A stretch of 64,000 nt of DNA from NCBI GenBank assembly GCA_002305725.1, contig DBQM01000015.1, forward strand, positions 15,688 to 79,687, in the 5' to 3' direction. Positions 59,812-64,000 of this stretch are shown piece by piece; the stretch's first letter is position 1; every line of letters starts with the position of its first letter. The notes under the pieces were generated by a model. The model saw only the letters and a list, made by a program, of their open reading frames with translations, did not search any database and had not been told where the DNA came from. Made by a program: the position numbers and the translations under genes. This stretch comes from Ruminococcus sp. UBA1394 (GTDB lineage Bacteria; Bacillota; Clostridia; Oscillospirales; Ruminococcaceae).

Positions 59812-60720
59812 ATGCAGGAAACACAGCAAATACCACAGCAGGAACAGGTGATTCAGGAGGAAACACCGAAAAAACGAAAAAGCAGGTCCTCATGTTTTTC
59901 AGGAATGGCAAAGCTTTTGCTTATACTTATTTTGGTGTGGTGGTTTAACAACTGCACAATTAAAATAACAAAAGAAAATATTACCTCATCAAAGGTAAAC
60001 AATGAAATAAAAATTTCGGTCATCAGCGATTATCATGCCAGCGAAAAAAAGTTTTCTCTGAAAAATGACTATGTCATAAAGAAAATCAATGAAACCAATC
60101 CGGATATCGTATGCGTACTGGGAGATATGCACTCAAACAATGCCACAGAAAGCGAAAAGGAAAAATCGCTTTCCCTCATGACTGATATTATCAGAGAGGG
60201 CTACAGGCTATACTTTGTTCTGGGAGAGCATGATGACCGTACCAACAGCTACATATCAGAAATGGAAGAAAAAGGCATTATTGTTTTGAACAATGAGAAA
60301 AAAACAATAACAGTCGGGAAAACTTCCATCAATCTGTACGGTATAAGCAATGCTTATTTTTCACCGTCATTTGACCTGAGAAATGAATTTGACATTGACA
60401 GGAAAGAATTTAACATTCTGCTGGCACATATTCCCATGTACAGCGATTATGAAAAATTCGGCGCTGACCTCACCCTCTGCGGAGATACTCACGGAGGAAT
60501 AATGCAGCTGCCTTTTATTGGTCCTGCCTATTGTAATGACCAGTTTTTCCCCGGACTTCGTTCAGACAAAGCCGAAATTTACGATAAGGGACTGTTTGAA
60601 TACAACGGAGGCCACATATTTATTACCGCCGGACTTGGAAACTATATAAAAGAAAAGTCGCTGCCTGTAAGATTGTTTAACCGTCCGGAAGTTGCTCTGA
60701 TAACCATTTCTCCGGACTAA
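59812..60720 (+). CDS. Membrane-anchored metallophosphoesterase with variant motifs
   Basis: A 302-residue calcineurin-like protein with one membrane segment (about 33-49). Metal-site motifs: SDYHA (Asp73, His75), LGDMHSNN (Asp105), GEHD (139-141, where Glu replaces the usual Asn of GNHD), AHIP (His206) and GDTHGG (Asp225 replaces the first His of GHTH). The two substitutions may change the metal centre; substrate unknown. ATG follows the mscS stop with no gap; the ribosome site AAGGAG lies in mscS. Confidence 0.85.
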   Translation: MQETQQIPQQEQVIQEETPKKRKSRSSCFSGMAKLLLILILVWWFNNCTIKITKENITSSKVNNEIKISVISDYHASEKKFSLKNDYVIKKINETNPDIVCVLGDMHSNNATESEKEKSLSLMTDIIREGYRLYFVLGEHDDRTNSYISEMEEKGIIVLNNEKKTITVGKTSINLYGISNAYFSPSFDLRNEFDIDRKEFNILLAHIPMYSDYEKFGADLTLCGDTHGGIMQLPFIGPAYCNDQFFPGLRSDKAEIYDKGLFEYNGGHIFITAGLGNYIKEKSLPVRLFNRPEVALITISPD

Positions 60721-60765
60721 TCTTTTAACGACTTACAGTTTTTTGATTTAATTTGGAAATTCTTC

Positions 60766-60794
60766 TTGCAAAAAAGAAAATATTAGTGTATAAT
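60766..60794 (+). promoter_or_regulatory. Promoter for oadG-oadB
   Basis: TTGCAA (60766-60771), a 17-base spacer and TATAAT (60789-60794), about 35 bases before the coding start. Confidence 0.65.
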
Positions 60795-60834
60795 ATAGAA
60801 TGTGTATTATAAAAATTTAATGTAGGAGAGTGCT

Positions 60835-61257
60835 GTGAATATGGATTTAATGAATTTAATCAGCAAAACATTAATTCCTGCGGCTGAAGAAATGACCCTC
60901 AGCTATGTAACCGCTGTTGTTATAACCGGTCTGACTGTTGTTTTCCTCGGCCTTGTCATCCTTATCTTATTCGTATGGGCATTTGGCAAGATTTTCACAA
61001 GAAAAAATTCCAGACCTGCTCAGCCGAAGCCTGCTGCTGCACCAACACCGAAGCCTGCGGCTCCTGTTGCTGCTGCAAAACCTGTGACAGATGATAATCA
61101 GGATGAAGTTATTGCTGTTATTGCCGCTGCTGTTGCTGCTATGGGTGAATCCGAAGGAAAAACCTATAAGCTTAAATCAGTTAAGGCAGTTAAAAACAAG
61201 CCTTCAAGATCTGCATGGTCACTGGCTGGTATTCAGAATGATACAACCCCATTCTGA
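60835..61257 (+). CDS. Sodium pump decarboxylase gamma subunit (OadG family)
   Basis: A 140-residue subunit: one membrane helix (about 26-48), an Ala/Pro/Lys-rich linker (about 61-82), and a conserved end (DEVIAVIAAAVAAMG ... SAWSLAGIQNDTTPF). It stabilises the decarboxylase complex and binds the beta subunit. The GTG at 60835 is preferred because AGGAG lies 6 bases upstream; ATG 60841 is the alternative. Confidence 0.85.
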   Translation: MNMDLMNLISKTLIPAAEEMTLSYVTAVVITGLTVVFLGLVILILFVWAFGKIFTRKNSRPAQPKPAAAPTPKPAAPVAAAKPVTDDNQDEVIAVIAAAVAAMGESEGKTYKLKSVKAVKNKPSRSAWSLAGIQNDTTPF

Positions 61258-61293
61258 AAGGCAAAGTAAATTTAAGAAAGGACTTTTTATTTC

Positions 61294-62490
61294 ATGAGTG
61301 AAGTTTTCAGAATCTTTGCTGATACAATAAAAGACCTCGCCATGTCAAGCGGTATCGCTAACATGGGATGGAAAGACGCTGTTATGATCCTGATTTCCTT
61401 TGTCTTTATGTATCTTGCAATCGTTAAGCAATTTGAACCGCTTCTGCTTCTGCCGATATCATTCGGTATGTTCCTTACAAACCTTCCTGAAGTTGGTATG
61501 TATCACCCGGAACTCTGGGCGAATGCCGCTGACATTGATTTCGGACAGGTCCTGCATGAGGGCGGACTGCTGGATATACTATATTTAGGCGTTAAGCTGC
61601 AAATTTATCCGCCTATTATCTTCCTTGGAATCGGTACAATGACAGACTTCGGTCCGCTGATTGCCAATCCGAAGAGCTTCCTGCTTGGTGCTGCCGCACA
61701 GGCTGGTATCTTCCTTCCCTTTATCGGCGCTGCAGTTCTCGGATTCTCTGCTGCTGAATGTGGTTCTATCGCTATCATCGGCGGTGCGGACGGTCCGACT
61801 GCGATTTACGTTTCAAGCCGTCTTCTCTCAGGCGGAGGATACAAGATCAGTACCGGTACAATAGCCCTTGCCGCTTATACATACATGGCGCTTGTACCTG
61901 TAATTCAGCCGCCTATTATGAAACTGCTCACAACAAAGAAAGAGCGTGCTATCAAGATGCCGCAGCTCAGAACAGTTTCCAAAACAGAAAAGATTATCTT
62001 CCCTGTTGCTGTTACACTTATCGTAGCTCTGCTCGTTCCTTCAGCAGCTCCGCTGGTAGGTATGCTGATGCTGGGTAACATTATCAAGGAAAGCGGCGTA
62101 TGTGCACGTCTTGTTGATACAGCGCAGAACGCTCTTATGAATATTATCACAATTTTCCTCGGTGTTTCAGTTGGTGCTACAACACAGGCTGACAAAATCC
62201 TCAACCTTGAATTTGCAAAGGTTATTATCCTCGGCGTTATTGCATTTGCTGTTGGTACAGCCTGCGGCGTACTCTTCGGCAAGCTTATGTGCAAGGCTAC
62301 AGGTGGCAAGGTTAATCCGCTTATCGGTTCTGCCGGAGTTTCTGCTGTTCCTATGGCAGCCAGAGTTTCGCAGAAAGTCGGTGCGCAGACAGACCCTACA
62401 AACTTCCTGCTTATGAATGCTATGGGACCTAACGTTGCCGGTGTTATCGGTTCAGCCGTTGCTGCCGGAATACTCCTCAGCATTATCTAA
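61294..62490 (+). CDS. Sodium-translocating decarboxylase beta subunit (OadB family)
   Basis: A 398-residue membrane protein with about nine helices that couples decarboxylation of a carboxybiotin carrier to Na+ export. GGADGPTAI (163-171) contains the conserved ion-site Asp; the C-terminal motif NPLIGSAGVSAVPMAARV is also typical. The alpha (carboxyltransferase) and biotin carrier genes are not next to it, so whether it serves oxaloacetate, methylmalonyl-CoA or glutaconyl-CoA is unknown. Confidence 0.92.
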   Translation: MSEVFRIFADTIKDLAMSSGIANMGWKDAVMILISFVFMYLAIVKQFEPLLLLPISFGMFLTNLPEVGMYHPELWANAADIDFGQVLHEGGLLDILYLGVKLQIYPPIIFLGIGTMTDFGPLIANPKSFLLGAAAQAGIFLPFIGAAVLGFSAAECGSIAIIGGADGPTAIYVSSRLLSGGGYKISTGTIALAAYTYMALVPVIQPPIMKLLTTKKERAIKMPQLRTVSKTEKIIFPVAVTLIVALLVPSAAPLVGMLMLGNIIKESGVCARLVDTAQNALMNIITIFLGVSVGATTQADKILNLEFAKVIILGVIAFAVGTACGVLFGKLMCKATGGKVNPLIGSAGVSAVPMAARVSQKVGAQTDPTNFLLMNAMGPNVAGVIGSAVAAGILLSII

Positions 62491-62519
62491 AATTGAAGTT
62501 TATATCATAAATACTAAAA

Positions 62520-62553
62520 GGCAGACACTGTTTAATGTGTCTGCCTTATTTTT
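62520..62553. terminator. Terminator between oadB and trpB
   Basis: GGCAGACAC and GTGTCTGCC (62520-62528 and 62537-62545) form a nine-pair stem followed by TTATTTTTG on plus. The convergent trpB transcript may also use it. Confidence 0.85.
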
Positions 62554-62573
62554 GTATATTCAGATTATATTAA

Positions 62574-63791
62574 TCAGCGGATACCATACTTTTCAATTAT
62601 GTAATCCATATCCTTATCTCCTCTGCCGGAGAGATTAATCAGAATCGAGCCTCTTTCCATCTGCTTTGCAAGCTTCATTCCGTATGCCACAGCATGAGAG
62701 CTTTCAATTGCAGGAATAATACCCTCCATTCTGGAAAGTGTGAAGAAAGCGTCAATTGTTTCTTCGTCGCTTACTACGTCATACTTTACTCTGCCGATGT
62801 CATGGAGGAAAGCGTGCTCAGGGCCGGATGACGGATAGTCAAGACCGCTTGCAACTGAGTAAACCGGTGCCGGCTCGCCGTTTTCGTCTTTGAGCATAAT
62901 ACTGTTAAATCCGTGCATAATACCCTCAGTACCATATTGGAGGCTTGCAGCGTGGTCACCCATAGCAGGGCCTCTTCCAAGTGGTTCAACACCGTAAATT
63001 GCAACAGGGTCATTGAGAAATCCGGAGAACATTCCCATGGCATTTGAACCGCCGCCTACACAGGCAACAACTGCGTCCGGCAGCTCACCTGTCATTTCCA
63101 GGAACTGCTCTCTCGCCTCGATTCCTACAACACTCTGGAAATCACGCACCATCATAGGAAACGGGTGCGGTCCTACAACTGAACCAATGCAGTAAATGCA
63201 GTCTTTATATTCCCTGCAGTAAGCCGCAAACGCTGCGTCAACTGCCTCTTTCAGCGTTGCAAGACCGTCAGTTACTTCAACAACGTTAGCGCCGAGTATC
63301 TTCATTCTTGCCACATTCGGAGCCTGTTTCTTAATGTCAACTGCACCCATGTAAATATCGCATTCCAGTCCGAAATATGCAGCAGCTGTTGCAAGAGCCA
63401 CACCATGCTGTCCTGCACCGGTTTCAGCAATAACTTTTTTCTTGCCCATATACTTTGCAAGGAGAGCCTCTCCCATACAATGATTGAGCTTGTGAGCACC
63501 TGTGTGGTTCAGATCCTCTCTTTTTACATAAAGCTGAACATTTCCCAGACTGTTTGAAAGTCTTTCAAGATGTGAAACAGGGGTTGGTCTGCCCTGGAAC
63601 TCTCTGCGTATTCTGCGAAGTTCACCTATAAACTTGCTGGATTTGCATATTGTGTAATACGCTTCAGTTATCTCGTCCATTGCCTTCTGTAAATCATCAG
63701 GAATATACGAACCGCCGTACTTGCCGAAATACCCGTTACAGTCCGGGTAATTTTTGAAATAGCTGTCAAACTCAAAATCATTATGCTTCAT
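62574..63791 (-). CDS. trpB: Tryptophan synthase beta chain-like protein, stand-alone
   Basis: A 405-residue PLP enzyme of the TrpB family, which joins indole and serine. PLP-binding Lys101 lies in REDLNHTGAHKLN, and ETGAGQHGVA and GGGSNAMG (phosphate cup) are intact. Several positions differ from usual TrpB1: HKLN for HKIN, QAPNVARM for QALNVFRM, VEPLGRG for VEAGG-G, and VYSVASGLDYP for HSISAGLDYP. No trpA lies downstream. I chose ATG 63791 (MKHNDF) with GGAGG 9 bases upstream. Function as an indole-salvage enzyme is an inference. Confidence 0.88.
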   Translation of the reverse strand: MKHNDFEFDSYFKNYPDCNGYFGKYGGSYIPDDLQKAMDEITEAYYTICKSSKFIGELRRIRREFQGRPTPVSHLERLSNSLGNVQLYVKREDLNHTGAHKLNHCMGEALLAKYMGKKKVIAETGAGQHGVALATAAAYFGLECDIYMGAVDIKKQAPNVARMKILGANVVEVTDGLATLKEAVDAAFAAYCREYKDCIYCIGSVVGPHPFPMMVRDFQSVVGIEAREQFLEMTGELPDAVVACVGGGSNAMGMFSGFLNDPVAIYGVEPLGRGPAMGDHAASLQYGTEGIMHGFNSIMLKDENGEPAPVYSVASGLDYPSSGPEHAFLHDIGRVKYDVVSDEETIDAFFTLSRMEGIIPAIESSHAVAYGMKLAKQMERGSILINLSGRGDKDMDYIIEKYGIR

Positions 63792-63918
63792 GTTTATAAT
63801 CCTCCAGATTTTATTTCTCTGCATATATGCGTACTTTCTCTGCCATTTAAATTATATCTTACAGTTTTGCACGCTTTTTGTTCGCAGAATCAGTCATTTT
63901 TTCTTAATAGTTAAATCT

Positions 63919-63947
63919 ATTATAACACATTTAGTCCTGAAAGTAAA
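63919..63947 (-). promoter_or_regulatory. Promoter for the trpB-like gene
   Basis: TTTACT (63942-63947), a 17-base spacer and TATAAT (63919-63924) on minus. The leader of about 120 bases holds no T-box and no run of Trp codons. Confidence 0.6.
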
Positions 63948-64000
63948 GCAAAATAATTTTTTCTATAAAAAGTTGTATGTAGTGCTACAATAGATATTGG

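Noticed and set aside
61905..62483. 192-codon open frame on minus opposite oadB
   Set aside because: oadB is certain here; the antisense frame is an Ala/Ile/Thr-rich complement of membrane codons.
63840..63920. Trp attenuator leader peptide before trpB
   Set aside because: The short frames in the leader contain no Trp codons and lack ribosome sites.
1..64000. Prophage, transposase gene, toxin-antitoxin or defence island
   Set aside because: No integrase, transposase, capsid, Cas, restriction-modification or toxin family is recognisable; the window is mainly conserved housekeeping operons.

Overview
The window looks like chromosomal DNA from an anaerobic Clostridia member of the Oscillospiraceae, most like Ruminococcus. 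This is inferred from the gene families: RqcH, DivIVA-like and PASTA-PBP proteins; a meso-DAP-type MurE; DUF6514; a decarboxylase sodium pump; GH3; a CUT1-type sugar importer. It also rests on moderate-to-low GC, strong GGAGG ribosome sites and TTGACA-17-TATAAT promoters. No marker gene names a species. There is no phage, insertion sequence with transposase, CRISPR array, tRNA or rRNA gene that I can support. Nearly all of it is housekeeping.

Layout. 1-10.9 kb (minus strand): the 5' end of a DAHP synthase gene; a Sir2-Dtd-hypothetical-GH3-PBP run; and a translation/repair operon (DUF1858, a fused TrmK-Nif3, RlmA-like, RqcH, Mpg). A MITE-like inverted-repeat element forms the last codons of mpg. 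11-12.2 kb: a zinc-ribbon gene preceded by a long structured RNA with its own strong promoter, then an orphan fumarase beta subunit. 12.2-28.6 kb: the division and cell wall (dcw) cluster, read mraZ-rsmH-ftsL-PASTA PBP-murE-murF-mraY-ftsW-murG-murA-ftsQ, then ftsZ and a DivIVA-like gene on separate promoters. It lacks murD, murC, murB and ftsA. 28.7-33.3 kb: the str operon rpsL-rpsG-fusA, with tuf on its own promoter. 33.3-36 kb: rarA followed by a small membrane protein, an AT-rich PD-(D/E)XK-like protein and a nitroreductase. 36-42.4 kb: glyA, a DUF6514 gene, and a queuosine operon (queA ... tgt) with three small membrane or sensory genes inside and mntP at its end.

At 42.4 kb the main coding strand flips to plus. 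A lysine riboswitch and terminator control asd-dapA-dapB. An AT-rich orphan follows, then the phosphate regulon pstS-pstC-pstA-pstB-phoU-phoP-phoR, whose PstS has its two halves in swapped order. On the minus strand, 52.4-57.5 kb holds a GNAT acetyltransferase and a sugar ABC importer (two permeases and a binding lipoprotein) with a LacI regulator and no ATPase, then a membrane-anchored double-HhH protein. On plus: MscS plus a metallophosphoesterase, and OadG-OadB without the alpha subunit. The window ends with a lone, divergent TrpB on minus.

The genes connect in places. DapA/DapB make the diaminopimelate that MurE adds to peptidoglycan. QueA and Tgt act in the same tRNA modification. PhoR/PhoP probably control the pst genes they follow.

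I found no convincing new multi-gene system. The items most worth a second look are the structured RNA at 11.24-11.45 kb, the permuted PstS, the TrmK-Nif3 fusion with an intact internal start, the repeat elements at 5.9 and 36.0 kb, the hairpin-rich gap inside the dcw cluster, and the rarA-linked nuclease-like orphan.
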